DNA from: JAICUY01 sp963716585
GTDB taxonomy: Bacteria > Chloroflexota > Limnocylindria > QHBO01
Direction: 5' to 3'
NCBI GenBank assembly: GCA_963716585.1
Contig: CAVQTN010000004.1
Span: 372,001 to 436,000, forward strand
Length of the DNA: 64,000 bases
Of this stretch, positions 48,546 through 57,524 are shown piece by piece. The notes beneath the pieces were generated by a model. It worked only from the letters and a program-made list of their open reading frames with translations, was not told the origin of the DNA and searched no databases. Numbering within the stretch: position 1 is the stretch's first letter; each line of letters opens with the position of its first letter. Made by a program: the position numbers and the translations under genes.

Positions 48546-49076
48546 CTAAGCGCCGAGCTGCAGGACCGACTCGGTGACGATGTGACCGATCAGGAATGCG
48601 GCGAGCACCATGGCGACCATCCCCACGATCACGTTCGCCGGCAGCGCGCGAACGCGCAGCGCGAGCATCGGTCCATCAACACCACGCTCAACGCGCGCAT
48701 CCAGCAGTGGTAGTGCTGCGAGAACGAATGCTGCCACCGGGGCAAGCACCAGGCCCAGGTCGACGATCCGCGGTCCGGTGAGCCACGTCACGCCAAAGCC
48801 GGCGGCCGACAGCACAACAAAGACAAGCGTCGGCGCCAGGATGACGAGCGCCAGGACGGCAAACGCGAGCGGATGCCGATGGGCGGGTTCAAAGCGCATG
48901 GGCGCACCTCCATTCAGGTGCCGGCGAATCGCACCGGCGGCGAGATCGACGGCGTCGGGCAGGCCCGAATCACCGTCATCGACGAGTGCGTGCAGCTCTG
49001 GCTCGTAACGCACGCGCCACGCCAGTGGGTAGGCGCGAATGGCCCGATGCGCCAGCGCCCGGCCGATACGGCTCAC
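48546..49076 (-). CDS. Membrane protein paired with PadR regulator
   Basis: A 176-aa protein. A short cytoplasmic helical N-terminus (MSRIGRALAHRAIRAYPLAW) is followed by about three membrane segments (~68-92, 97-120 and 148-168). The arrangement resembles the small membrane proteins that follow padR genes (HAAS/DUF1700-like context), but the sequence family is not clear to me. The start is GTG, overlapping the padR stop by 4 nt, so it is co-translated with and probably controlled by that regulator. Confidence 0.8.
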   Translation of the reverse strand: MSRIGRALAHRAIRAYPLAWRVRYEPELHALVDDGDSGLPDAVDLAAGAIRRHLNGGAPMRFEPAHRHPLAFAVLALVILAPTLVFVVLSAAGFGVTWLTGPRIVDLGLVLAPVAAFVLAALPLLDARVERGVDGPMLALRVRALPANVIVGMVAMVLAAFLIGHIVTESVLQLGA

Positions 49077-49378
49077 GATCGAACCGCCACGCGCTGCAGG
49101 CCGGTGCGAAGCGTCTGCGCCAGGCCGTCAAGGCGACTCGCCAGCAGCGAGCGGCCGCCGTCGGTGAGCCGATACGGACGCCGGCGTCCGGTCATCGGCA
49201 GCGCTTCGACGAGCCCATCGGCCTCAAGGCGCTCGATCGCGCCGTACAGTGTGCCAGGGCCGAGCCGAACGCCGGCGAAGCCCTGGACGTCCAGCAGGAT
49301 GGCATGACCGTGGCGCGGTCCGGAAGCGAGGCTCACCAGCACCAGCAGGCCTGGATCATTGGTTCCGAGCTTGGTCAC
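49073..49378 (-). CDS. PadR-family transcriptional regulator
   Basis: A 101-aa winged-helix DNA-binding protein. Typical PadR segments are GPRHGHAILLDVQGF, LGPGTLYGAIERLEADGLVE, and RRRPYRLTDGGRSLL. It is a short PadR (s1-type) with only a minimal C-terminal dimerisation helix. The start is GTG at 49378. A perfect 8-3-8 palindrome lies 20 nt upstream and is a good candidate for its own operator. It is coupled to the downstream membrane-protein gene. Confidence 0.92.
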   Translation of the reverse strand: MTKLGTNDPGLLVLVSLASGPRHGHAILLDVQGFAGVRLGPGTLYGAIERLEADGLVEALPMTGRRRPYRLTDGGRSLLASRLDGLAQTLRTGLQRVAVRS

Positions 49379-49398
49379 CGCTCATCGGTCTCCGTGCG

Positions 49399-49417
49399 TA
49401 CTACGTCCCACGTAGTA
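49399..49417. promoter_or_regulatory. Palindromic candidate PadR operator
   Basis: TACTACGT-CCC-ACGTAGTA is a perfect inverted repeat with 8-nt arms and a 3-nt spacer, upstream of padR. It overlaps the likely promoter, as expected for autorepression. It may also affect the divergent UPF0173 gene that starts at 49491. Confidence 0.65.
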
Positions 49418-49490
49418 TCGTGGCTCTGTCAAGTCCGCCAGCTGCGACTAGCATCCAGGCAATCCGACGAACGACCGAGGAGGCAGCGAC

Positions 49491-50198
49491 GTGGCAAACC
49501 TGCAGATCACCTGGCTGGGACACGGGGGCGTGCTGTATCGGTCTCCGGGTGAGAAGTGGCTGTGGGTCGACCGATGGACCGGCGCTCCAACCTACGCCGA
49601 GGCCTACCGGACTCCCGAGCGGGTCGACATCATCGCGCCGACGCACGGCCACTTCGATCACGTCGGTGAGAACTGCAAGGACGTCGTCGAGCTGGCGGAG
49701 GCCGGCGGCCAGGTGGTGTGCAGCCACGAGATGAGCCTCTATCTCGCTGTCAATGGCATCGAGGCGGTCGGTATGAACAAGGGCGGCAGCTTCGAGGCGG
49801 CCGGGATCAAGCTGACGATGCTGCACGCCGACCACACCGGCGGCATCACGATCACCGGCGGCGAGGCGGAGGCGACGCGCGAAGTTGGCTGCTGGGGCTG
49901 GCTCATCGAGTTCGAGGACGGCAGCCGCGTTTACCACTCCGGCGACACCGACCTGTTCGGCGACATGGCCCTGGTGCGCGAGCGCTGGCAGCCGTCCATT
50001 GCCGTCCTGCCCATCGGCGGGCACTACACCATGGGACCGGCCGACGCGGCGCGCGCGCTGAAGCTGATCGGCGCGCAGACGGTGCTGCCGGTTCACTGGG
50101 GCACGTTCCCCATGCTGGCCGGCCGTCCGGACGATCTGGCCTCACAGACCGATGCCACCGTGCTGCGCCTGCAGCCCGGGGAGACCTGGCAAGCCTGA
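49491..50198 (+). CDS. UPF0173-type metal-dependent hydrolase
   Basis: A 235-aa MBL-fold protein. It has THGHFDHVGE (His52, His54, Asp56, His57), HADHTGG, YHSGDTDLFGDM and VLPIGGHYTMGP, features of the UPF0173 group. The start is GTG with GAGGAG about 9 nt upstream. These proteins are widely conserved but have no confirmed physiological substrate. It is divergent from padR and convergent with the epimerase gene. Confidence 0.92.
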   Translation: MANLQITWLGHGGVLYRSPGEKWLWVDRWTGAPTYAEAYRTPERVDIIAPTHGHFDHVGENCKDVVELAEAGGQVVCSHEMSLYLAVNGIEAVGMNKGGSFEAAGIKLTMLHADHTGGITITGGEAEATREVGCWGWLIEFEDGSRVYHSGDTDLFGDMALVRERWQPSIAVLPIGGHYTMGPADAARALKLIGAQTVLPVHWGTFPMLAGRPDDLASQTDATVLRLQPGETWQA

Positions 50199-50209
50199 TC
50201 GCCGCGCGA

Positions 50210-51091
50210 TCAGCGCCGCAGGTACGACAGGTCGAGCGGACGCGGCTTGACGCCGAAGGCGCGTTCGAACGCGTCGAGATCGGTGTAGTTCGGGCGACCC
50301 AGGGACGCGATCTGGTCGTGGCTGACCGGGAAGATGGGCAGCACCTTATCCGTGACGCTGGTCAGGGCACCGATGAGCGGGATGGGCATGCCAACCTTCA
50401 GGCGCCGCATCCGGGTTGCGGACATCACGGCGTCCACGATCTGGCGATAGCTCAGCCAGTCCGGGCCGCCGAGCTCGTAGAGGGAGCCGGATCGGTCCGC
50501 ATCGGTCAATGAATGCTCGACCGCCATGACGAGATCGTCCACGGATAGCGGCTGGAAGCGCGCGTCACCGCGGCCTGGAATGACCACGACGCCCGGCGAC
50601 CACCAGCGCAGCGTGGTTCGGACCAGGTTGAAGAAGCCGTCGCCGGTGCCGAACAGCAGTGACGGCCGCAGCACGACCCAGTCCAGCGAGCTGTTGCGCA
50701 CCGCCTGCTCGCCGCGCCACTTGGAGTGCAGGTAGGCGAGCTTCGGATCGTCCGCCACGCCGAGGACGGACAGGTGCACCAGCCGCCTCAGCCCAATGCG
50801 CTCGGCGGCCGCGACCACGCGCTGCACGCCCTGCACGTTGACCTCGTCGAAGCGACGGCCGCCGGTTTCGCGCGGGATGGCCACGAGGTGCACCGCCGCA
50901 TCGGCGCCGGCCAGGGCGCTCGCCACGTCGTCGCGGGTGACGTCCGCCGCGCGCGCCTCGACCGCATCGGACCAGTCAGCCGGGCGGCCTCCGCCGCGCG
51001 AGATGGCGATGACCGCGTGGCCGCGCGCGACCAGGTGCGGCACCAGATGGCTGCCCACGAACCCGGTGGCGCCGATGACCGCGACCTTCAT
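50210..51091 (-). CDS. NAD(P)-binding SDR-family protein, NDUFA9/complex-I-like epimerase
   Basis: A 293-aa atypical short-chain dehydrogenase. The Rossmann loop is GATGFVG at residues 8-14. Midway it has VHLSVLGV and YLHSKWRGEQAV (the Tyr-x-x-x-Lys region in altered form), and WVVLRPSLLFG. This matches the NmrA/NDUFA9-like group of NAD-binding proteins involved in quinone-related or nucleotide-sugar chemistry. The substrate cannot be told. Confidence 0.87.
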   Translation of the reverse strand: MKVAVIGATGFVGSHLVPHLVARGHAVIAISRGGGRPADWSDAVEARAADVTRDDVASALAGADAAVHLVAIPRETGGRRFDEVNVQGVQRVVAAAERIGLRRLVHLSVLGVADDPKLAYLHSKWRGEQAVRNSSLDWVVLRPSLLFGTGDGFFNLVRTTLRWWSPGVVVIPGRGDARFQPLSVDDLVMAVEHSLTDADRSGSLYELGGPDWLSYRQIVDAVMSATRMRRLKVGMPIPLIGALTSVTDKVLPIFPVSHDQIASLGRPNYTDLDAFERAFGVKPRPLDLSYLRR

Positions 51092-51135
51092 GCCACGATG
51101 CTGCGCCCATTACGTGCTACTGTCAAGGCGCTCGT

Positions 51136-51828
51136 TTATGGGCCTCGGTCGGGCGAACCCATGAGGGGGTCCCTGTCCTCCATCTCCCAGGCGTGATCGA
51201 GTGCATGGAAGGCGATATGCCGGATCAGGAATGGCATCGTCCAGCTGCTGCGGCCGGCCAGCTTGCCCTCGGCGTTGTGTTCGCGGATGGCGGTGAGGAA
51301 TTGCGCTCGGAATGCTTGGCGGCCGGCGAGCGTGAGCAGCTCCTCCGTAGGGGCGGAGGCGCCGAGCCGCCTGGCGAAGTCGCTCCCCTCGTTGGCGAGA
51401 ACGTGGCGAATGATCTCGTCGCGGTCACGGCCTCCACCGCGCGCGCCCTTCTCCAATTCGGAGGTGACCGCCGCGGCGACCCCATCGAAGAACCTCCACG
51501 CCGCCTGGAGCAGCGCGAGCTTGCGTTCCAGCTCGTCCTCCGGCATCCGGCCCTTTTCGAACGACGATGCGGCGAAGGAGATGCCCCAGAAGTCGGTGGA
51601 TCCGACGCCGACGTGATCCTCGACGATTTCGACGTCCCCGGCCGCGTCGAATTCCGATTCGAGCCCCGCCATGCGGGCGACGGGCCGATAGCGGTCCCGG
51701 TACGCCTCGAAGGTTTCGAGCGCTGCCTGCGGCGTCTTGGCGCCGCGGCTCCAGCCCGGCCAGTCGATCGCGAAGGCGGCGGTCTTCTTGTCTTTGGGTC
51801 CGTGCTGGATGACGGTGCGGATGGCCAT
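51136..51828 (-). CDS. Unknown protein, possibly DinB-like
   Basis: A 230-aa protein starting MAIRTVIQHGPKDKK. It is Trp/His-rich (TAAFAIDWPGWSRG at the N-terminus; RSSWTMPFLIRHIAFHALDH near the C-terminus), with His positions that suggest a helical metal-binding bundle as in DinB/YfiT proteins. That family call is weak. A TATCCT box lies 6 nt before the ATG; an in-frame upstream ATG at 51858 is less likely. It is divergent from the ABC exporter. Confidence 0.65.
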   Translation of the reverse strand: MAIRTVIQHGPKDKKTAAFAIDWPGWSRGAKTPQAALETFEAYRDRYRPVARMAGLESEFDAAGDVEIVEDHVGVGSTDFWGISFAASSFEKGRMPEDELERKLALLQAAWRFFDGVAAAVTSELEKGARGGGRDRDEIIRHVLANEGSDFARRLGASAPTEELLTLAGRQAFRAQFLTAIREHNAEGKLAGRSSWTMPFLIRHIAFHALDHAWEMEDRDPLMGSPDRGP

Positions 51829-51834
51829 GCGGTC

Positions 51835-51840
51835 AGGATA
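51835..51840 (-). promoter_or_regulatory. -10 box TATCCT of the DinB-like gene (leaderless)
   Basis: On the minus strand TATCCT is followed by 6 nt and the ATG at 51828, with no ribosome-binding site. Confidence 0.5.
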
Positions 51841-51915
51841 ATCGGTCAAACCTGACACTCACCGGCAGGATTGCGAGCCGGCGTCGGCCGATGAGAAATC
51901 GCGGTCGCATCGGTC

Positions 51916-51921
51916 TAGAAT
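51916..51921 (+). promoter_or_regulatory. -10 box TAGAAT of the ABC exporter
   Basis: TAGAAT ends 10 nt before the ATG at 51932. An ATG at 51920 overlaps this box, so the later start is preferred. Confidence 0.5.
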
Positions 51922-51931
51922 GGCGAGCCCC

Positions 51932-52864
51932 ATGAGCAGCAGCCCCTCCCTCGTCCATGCCCGCGACCTGACGAAGCGCTTCGACGCGTTCACCGCCGTC
52001 GATGCGATCAGCTTCGACGTGCAGCCGGCAGAGTCCTTTGGCTTCCTGGGTCCGAACGGGGCCGGCAAGACGAGCACCATGCGCATGATTGCCTGCTCCT
52101 CGCCGGTCAGCGACGGAGAGCTGAGCGTCATCGGCATGAACCCACGGACGCAGGCACGCGAGATCAAGGCCCGCCTGGGCGTGGTGCCGCAGATCGACAA
52201 CCTGGACACCGAGCTCACGGTGCGCGAGAACCTCGAGATGTACGCACGCTACTTCGACATCCCGCGCGACGTGGCACGCAAGCGTGCCGACGAGCTCCTC
52301 GAGTTCGTCCAGCTCGACGAACGTGCAACCGACAAGGTCGAGCCTCTCTCCGGCGGCATGAAACGGCGATTGACGATCGCCCGGGCACTCATCAACGAAC
52401 CCGACCTGGTCATCTTCGACGAGCCGACGACCGGCCTGGATCCCCAGGCGCGCCATCTGCTCTGGGATCGCCTCTACCGGCTGAAGCAGCGCGGCGCAAC
52501 GCTGATCATCACCACGCATTACATGGACGAGGCCGAGCAGCTCTGCGATCGGCTCGTCGTCATGGACAAGGCGCACATCGTGGCCGAGGGATCACCGCGC
52601 CAGCTGATCGACCAGCACAGCTCGCGAGAGGTGCTCGAGCTGCGGCTGGCGGACGGCGTGCGTGCCTCGCTGAACGGCAAGCTGGACGGGCTCGCCGAGC
52701 GGGTCGAGGACCTGCCGGACCGGGTCCTGATCTACACAGACGACGGCGAGCGGACGCTTGAGGAGATCAACCGGCGCCACATCCCGGTCGAGGGAACGCT
52801 GGTGCGCCGCTCGTCGCTGGAGGATGTCTTCCTGCGTCTGACCGGCCGCTCGCTGGTGGAGTGA
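51932..52864 (+). CDS. ABC transporter ATP-binding protein (NodI/drug-exporter type)
   Basis: A 310-aa ATPase. Walker A is GPNGAGKT (40-47), the signature is LSGGM (139-143), and Walker B is LVIFDEPTTGLD (159-170), followed by the switch His in ITTHYMDEAEQLCDR. The ~80-residue C-terminal extension is typical of DrrA/NodI-like exporters. Two permease genes follow, 5 nt and then a few nt apart, giving one operon. The cargo (drug, lipid or polysaccharide) is unknown. Confidence 0.95.
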   Translation: MSSSPSLVHARDLTKRFDAFTAVDAISFDVQPAESFGFLGPNGAGKTSTMRMIACSSPVSDGELSVIGMNPRTQAREIKARLGVVPQIDNLDTELTVRENLEMYARYFDIPRDVARKRADELLEFVQLDERATDKVEPLSGGMKRRLTIARALINEPDLVIFDEPTTGLDPQARHLLWDRLYRLKQRGATLIITTHYMDEAEQLCDRLVVMDKAHIVAEGSPRQLIDQHSSREVLELRLADGVRASLNGKLDGLAERVEDLPDRVLIYTDDGERTLEEINRRHIPVEGTLVRRSSLEDVFLRLTGRSLVE

Positions 52865-52868
52865 AGCG

Positions 52869-53642
52869 GTGAGCCTGGCGCCCGCGTCGCGCGTCTTCGT
52901 CCGCAACTGGCTTGTCTACAAGCGCATATGGCATCGCAGCATCTTCTTCGGCTTCCTGCAGCCGTTCATGTTCCTGTCGGCGATGGGGATCGGCATGGGC
53001 TCGCTGCTGGCCAACAACCCGCGCGCCTTCGGCGGCCTGACCTACCTCCAGTTCCTTGGCCCCGGCCTGCTGGCCGCGAGCGCCATGCAGCTGGCGACCT
53101 TCGAATCCACCTACCCGATCATGAACAAGATCATGTGGGGGCGGAACTACGAGGCCATGCTGTCGACGCCGCTCGGCACGCGCCACATCCTGCTGGGCGA
53201 GATTGGCTGGATCAGCTTCCGGCTGGCGACCATCGCCACGGTGTTCATGATCGTGCTGTGGCTGATGGGCGTGACGGCGACGCCACTGGCGGTGCTGGCC
53301 ATCCCGGTGGCGGTGCTGTGCGGGCTGGGCTTCTCGTCGGCGCTGATCGCGTTCACCACGACCCAGCAGAACGACCTGGGCTTCAGCTGGATCTTCCGCT
53401 TCGTGATCAACCCGCTGTTCCTGTTCAGTGGCACGTTCTTCCCGCTGACACAGATGCCGCAGGCAGTCCTGGTGGTGGCGTGGGCTACCCCGCTGTTCCA
53501 TGCCGTGGAGCTCATCCGCGGTCTGACGCTCAACCGCCTCGACCCGGTGACCGCCCCACTGCACCTTGCCTACCTGCTCGCGTTCGCGGGGATCTGCATC
53601 TGGCTGGCCGATGCCGGGCTGGCCCGCCGGATGGCCAGGTAA
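52869..53642 (+). CDS. ABC-2 type permease (NodJ/DrrB-like)
   Basis: A 257-aa membrane protein with six hydrophobic segments. It has the ABC-2 landmarks FLGPGLLAASAMQ, YEAMLSTPLGTRHILLGE, and FRFVINPLFLFSGTFFP. The start is GTG at 52869, 4 nt after the ATPase stop. It is similar in layout to the next gene, so the transporter may be a heterodimeric permease with one shared ATPase. Confidence 0.93.
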   Translation: MSLAPASRVFVRNWLVYKRIWHRSIFFGFLQPFMFLSAMGIGMGSLLANNPRAFGGLTYLQFLGPGLLAASAMQLATFESTYPIMNKIMWGRNYEAMLSTPLGTRHILLGEIGWISFRLATIATVFMIVLWLMGVTATPLAVLAIPVAVLCGLGFSSALIAFTTTQQNDLGFSWIFRFVINPLFLFSGTFFPLTQMPQAVLVVAWATPLFHAVELIRGLTLNRLDPVTAPLHLAYLLAFAGICIWLADAGLARRMAR

Positions 53643-53646
53643 GCCG

Positions 53647-54471
53647 GTGACCACCGACCTCAGGGGCGCCACACAGCGCGGCCTCTTCTCGGTGGCGGGT
53701 GCCCGCATCTGGCGCTCGCGCCGCCTCGTCGAGCGCAACGTGATGGTCTACCGGCATCAGTGGATCGTGATCCTGTCGGGGGTCATGGAGCCGGTCTTCT
53801 ACCTGTTCGGCATCGGGCTCGGGCTGGGCGGCCTGATCCAGGGCGTGCCGCTGCCCGACGGGCGCGAGATCAGCTACGCGGCCTACGTCGCGCCCGCACT
53901 GCTGGCCACCGCGGCCATGAACGGGGCGGTCTTCGAGACCATCTTCAACGTCTTCTTCCGGCTCAACTACGCCAAGACATACGACGGCATCCTGGCCACG
54001 CCCATGGGGATCTCGGAGATCGCCCTCGGCGAGATGATGTGGGCGCTCATGCGCTCGCTGCTGTACAGCGTGAGCATGCTGCTGATCATGTGGGGCATGG
54101 GGCTGATCCTGTCGCCCTGGGCGCTGCTCGCCTTCCCGGCGGCGCTGCTGATCTCCGCCGCCTTCGCGGCGGCCGGCCTGGCGGGCACCTCGTTCCTGCG
54201 CACCGTGCAGGACTTCGACATCCCGATGGGCCTCATCGTCCAGCCGATGTTCCTGTTCAGCGGCACCTTCTTCCCGATCACCGTCTATCCCCTGCCGATC
54301 CAGGTGTTCATGGAGCTGACCCCGCTGTACCACTCGATCAACCTGGTGCGCGGCCTGACCATCGGCGCGCTGAGCGTCAACCAGCTGTGGGATCTCGCCT
54401 ACCTGCTCGTCTTCTTCGCGGCGATGATGTGGATCGCCATGAACCGCATGGAGAAGCGGCTCATCAAGTAG
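53647..54471 (+). CDS. ABC-2 type permease, second subunit
   Basis: A 274-aa membrane protein with six hydrophobic segments. It has YVAPALLATAAMNGAVFETI, YDGILATPMGISEIALGE and IVQPMFLFSGTFFPITVYPL, which parallel the same regions of the preceding permease. This suggests a tandem duplication. The start is GTG at 53647; longer frames upstream overlap the first permease. It is the third gene of the exporter operon and converges on pgsA. Confidence 0.92.
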   Translation: MTTDLRGATQRGLFSVAGARIWRSRRLVERNVMVYRHQWIVILSGVMEPVFYLFGIGLGLGGLIQGVPLPDGREISYAAYVAPALLATAAMNGAVFETIFNVFFRLNYAKTYDGILATPMGISEIALGEMMWALMRSLLYSVSMLLIMWGMGLILSPWALLAFPAALLISAAFAAAGLAGTSFLRTVQDFDIPMGLIVQPMFLFSGTFFPITVYPLPIQVFMELTPLYHSINLVRGLTIGALSVNQLWDLAYLLVFFAAMMWIAMNRMEKRLIK

Positions 54472-54479
54472 CAGTCTTT

Positions 54480-55076
54480 TCAGTGACGACCGGTCAGGAT
54501 CGGAAGCGCCCCGCGCAGGTAGTCCCCGGCCGATGCCAGGGTCAGCAGCAGGGCGACCACCATCAGCCAGAACCCGATGGCGTGCAGCGCCGCACCCATG
54601 CCCAGCGCCGATATCGGTCCGCCGGTCCGCGCATCGAAGGCAAGCAGCAGGACGGCCATGGCCGACAGCGTCGCGAGCGTCTTGGCCTTACCCAGCGCCC
54701 TTGCCGCGATGACCACGTCGGCCGAGGCCGCCAGCTGACGAACCCCTGCAATCACCAGCTCACGGATGAGGATGGTGGCCACGATCCAGGTCGGCAGCAG
54801 CGAGGTCTCGACCATGGCCACCAGCACGCCCACGACCAGCACCTTATCGGCGGTGAGATCCATGAACACGCCGAGCGGCGACACCTGGCCGCGCGCCCGC
54901 GCGATGCGCCCGTCGAGCGAGTCGGTGGTGGCCGCCAGGGCGAAGATGGCAAAGGCGATCAAGCCGGCGCCCGGAAACGGCAGCAGCAGCAGCGCGATGA
55001 CGACCGGCGTCAGGGCGATGCGCAGGACGCCCAGCAGGTTGGGCAGCGAGGTCAGGTGCGCTCCGGCGTTGCTCAT
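54480..55076 (-). CDS. pgsA: CDP-diacylglycerol--glycerol-3-phosphate phosphatidyltransferase
   Basis: A 198-aa membrane enzyme that makes phosphatidylglycerophosphate. The CDP-alcohol phosphatidyltransferase motif D-x2-DG-x2-AR-x8-G-x3-D-x3-D is complete (Asp52, Asp55, Gly56, Ala59, Arg60, Gly69, Asp73, Asp77). About six membrane segments are visible. The ATG overlaps the plsY stop (ATGA), so the acyl-transfer and head-group steps are co-expressed. The longer open frame upstream is antisense or overlapping sequence. Confidence 0.92.
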   Translation of the reverse strand: MSNAGAHLTSLPNLLGVLRIALTPVVIALLLLPFPGAGLIAFAIFALAATTDSLDGRIARARGQVSPLGVFMDLTADKVLVVGVLVAMVETSLLPTWIVATILIRELVIAGVRQLAASADVVIAARALGKAKTLATLSAMAVLLLAFDARTGGPISALGMGAALHAIGFWLMVVALLLTLASAGDYLRGALPILTGRH

Positions 55077-55711
55077 CCGCCAGCTTCCCGCCGGCCGAGC
55101 CTGCGTTCGGTACCGGCTCGCAGCCGCCGGATGTTGTCGGCGTGTGCCCAGAGCACGAGTGCGCCGGCCCCAACGGCGTAGCCAATGGCTGCCGGCGTCG
55201 CAGCGCCCAGGACCAGGAGGACCGCGACCACCAGTGGGCCGGTCACGGCCGCGCTCACCGACCCGAGGGAGACGTAGCGCCAGCGCCAGACGATGAGCGC
55301 AACCATCGGGGCCAGCACGAGCAGCGACCATGGCGCCATGCCGAGCAGCCCGCCGGTCGAGGTCGCCACGCCGCGCCCGCCGGCAAAGCCGATGAAGACC
55401 GACCAGATGTGCCCCACGACGGCACCCACTCCCGCGAGCGCGGCGACCCACTCGGTCCAGCCCGTGTCGCCCGCCCACAGCCAGCGCGCCAGCAGCACCG
55501 CGGCAAGGCCCTTCGCGAGGTCGAGCACGAAGACCAGTGCCGCCCCGCCCAGGCCGAGCGTGCGTAGGGCGTTCGTCGTTCCGGTGCGCCCCGAGCCGGC
55601 GGACCGCGGGTCGACGCCTCCGTAGAGCCGCGCCACGATCACGCCGACCGGCAGCGCACCCAGCGCGTACCCGACCACCCCCCAGCCGAGCGCCGCAAGC
55701 GGTCCATCCAC
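55073..55711 (-). CDS. plsY: Glycerol-3-phosphate acyltransferase PlsY
   Basis: A 212-aa membrane enzyme that acylates glycerol 3-phosphate using acyl-phosphate. The conserved loops are GSGRTGTTNALRTLG and VGHIWSVFIGFAGGRGVAT, plus a third loop near the C-terminus. Family members usually read S-G-N-x-G-x-T-N, and here Arg stands where Asn is common (GSGRTGTTN). It precedes pgsA with a 4-nt overlap. Confidence 0.93.
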   Translation of the reverse strand: MDGPLAALGWGVVGYALGALPVGVIVARLYGGVDPRSAGSGRTGTTNALRTLGLGGAALVFVLDLAKGLAAVLLARWLWAGDTGWTEWVAALAGVGAVVGHIWSVFIGFAGGRGVATSTGGLLGMAPWSLLVLAPMVALIVWRWRYVSLGSVSAAVTGPLVVAVLLVLGAATPAAIGYAVGAGALVLWAHADNIRRLRAGTERRLGRREAGG

Positions 55712-55721
55712 CTGCCGCTGG

Positions 55722-56048
55722 TCAGTGAGCGGCCGAGCGTCGCTGCATGAGCCGCAGGCCCACCGCCAGGGCGACCCATACCAGCGCCACGATGACGCCC
55801 ACGACGCTGGCCGCCAGCGGACCGTTGGACCACTCCAGCGAGAAGGCCATCAACCCGACCAGCAGCGCTCCGACCACGCTGACCAGGATGTAGCGCGACG
55901 TGAATGACAGGTCGCGGTTGGCGCGCGCCTCGGCGCGCCTGGCGCGCACCTTCTCCATCCGCACGCGCTGCGCGGGCGCGACCGGCAGGGCGTACTTGTC
56001 CTGGTTCTTGTTCATGCGCTGGTAGGCGCGACGCTCGGCACGTGACAT
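55722..56048 (-). CDS. Small two-segment membrane protein, unknown
   Basis: A 108-aa protein with a basic N-terminus (MSRAERRAYQRMNKNQDKYA) and two membrane segments (about 52-72 and 78-100). No family is recognised. A TAGACT box lies 10 nt before the ATG. It is 10 nt upstream of plsY and may be the first gene of the phospholipid operon. Confidence 0.7.
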   Translation of the reverse strand: MSRAERRAYQRMNKNQDKYALPVAPAQRVRMEKVRARRAEARANRDLSFTSRYILVSVVGALLVGLMAFSLEWSNGPLAASVVGVIVALVWVALAVGLRLMQRRSAAH

Positions 56049-56061
56049 GGGTCAGCAGAGT

Positions 56062-57444
56062 CTAGCCGCTGTGCTCGTCGTCGCGAACCGGCGGCCGTCG
56101 TCGCCCCGTCGAGCCCAGCGCGCTGTGAACATCCTCGACCTTGAGCTGGACCGGATCGGCACCGAACAGGGCCGTCAGCGCCCAGTCGATGGCGACGCGC
56201 ACCTTGCGGTTGAAGCCCGGCACGCGCGACCAGTAGTAGCCGCGCCACATGAACCAGGCGAGCCAGCCGCGCACCTTGATGCCGAAGACGACGCCGACGC
56301 CGGTGTGCGCGCCGATCGACGCCAGGGTGCCGATCGTCTCGTAGCGGAATGAGCGCAGCTCGCCGCCGTCGATGCGGGCCACGATGTTGTCGGCCAGCTG
56401 CTTCGCCTCGCGGACCGCGTTCTGGGCGGTCGGCCCGTACGCGCGCTGGCCGGGATCGTTGGGCTTGGGGATCCAGGCGCAGTCGCCGATGGCGAAGACG
56501 CCGGGCTCGCTGGTCTGCATGGTGACCTGCGTCACGGCACGGCCGCCCCTGTCGACCTCGACGCCGGATTCGCGGACGAGGGGCGCCGGCTTGACGCCCC
56601 CCGTCCAGATGACCGTGCGCGCCGGGATCACCTCTCCCTCGCCGACCACCACGTGGTCCTCTGCCACCTCCTTGATGGCCGTGTCGAGCATGACCCGGTA
56701 GCCGCGCCGCACCAGGCGCTGGCGCGCGTACTCCCCCATCTCAGCCGGCATCTCGGGCAGCAGCCGCTCCTTGAGCTCGACCAGGCAGGCGCGCATCTCG
56801 CCCTCGGCGATCTTGGGGTAGTAGCGCTTCCTGACCCGATGGATGAAGTCCTCAATCTCGCCGGCGGTCTCGACGCCCGAGAAGCCGCCGCCGCCGACCA
56901 CGAAGGTCAGCTGCGCCTGGCGCTCGGCCGGGTCGTCCTCGAGCTCGGCACGCTCGAGCATCTCGATGACTCGGTTGCGCAGGCTGAACGCATCGGCCAG
57001 TGTCTTCATGCCGACCGCGTGCTCCTGCAGGCCCTTGATGCCGAACGTCGCGGTCTCGCCACCCAGCGCCAGCACCAGGGTGTCGTACCTGAGCCGATGC
57101 AGGTCGCCGTCGCCGCCCAGCACGCTGACCAGCCGCTCGCCCAGTTCGATCTTCTGAACCTCGGCCGTGATCGCCCACGAGCTGGGCCGATGCAGCATGG
57201 CGCGCAGCGGCATGACCACGTGCCGCGGCTCCAGGACGCCCGAACAGACTTCCGGCAGCAGCGGCGTGAAGAGCATGAAATTCTCGCGGCTGACGACCCA
57301 GATCTCGACATCGGTGCGCCGCCGCAGCCGCTTCTCGAGCACCTGCGCGGTCTGGATCCCGGCGAAGCCGCCGCCCAGGATCAGCACACGATGCGGCGCC
57401 GCTCGACCGGGAAGCGGGGCTGGAGCGGAGATCGGGGTCGCCAT
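56062..57444 (-). CDS. ndh: NDH-2 type NADH:quinone oxidoreductase
   Basis: A 460-aa flavoprotein that passes electrons from NADH to quinone without pumping protons. The FAD-binding loop is LILGGGFAG (residues 22-29), the NAD loop is FVVGGGGFSGVETAGE (~172), and a C-terminal GVFAIGDCAW completes FAD binding. The C-terminal ~60 residues (GWLAWFMWRGYYWSRVPGF) form the membrane-associated region. GGAGG precedes the ATG at 57444. It is divergent from aceE and would reoxidise NADH made by the dehydrogenase complexes. Confidence 0.93.
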   Translation of the reverse strand: MATPISAPAPLPGRAAPHRVLILGGGFAGIQTAQVLEKRLRRRTDVEIWVVSRENFMLFTPLLPEVCSGVLEPRHVVMPLRAMLHRPSSWAITAEVQKIELGERLVSVLGGDGDLHRLRYDTLVLALGGETATFGIKGLQEHAVGMKTLADAFSLRNRVIEMLERAELEDDPAERQAQLTFVVGGGGFSGVETAGEIEDFIHRVRKRYYPKIAEGEMRACLVELKERLLPEMPAEMGEYARQRLVRRGYRVMLDTAIKEVAEDHVVVGEGEVIPARTVIWTGGVKPAPLVRESGVEVDRGGRAVTQVTMQTSEPGVFAIGDCAWIPKPNDPGQRAYGPTAQNAVREAKQLADNIVARIDGGELRSFRYETIGTLASIGAHTGVGVVFGIKVRGWLAWFMWRGYYWSRVPGFNRKVRVAIDWALTALFGADPVQLKVEDVHSALGSTGRRRPPVRDDEHSG

Positions 57445-57524
57445 CGGTCCTCCACGATACCCGTTTCCGGCCCTCGGGCCATCCGCCGCCGGCTGACCGC
57501 GCGGCGCCCGATCGCATCGGTCTG

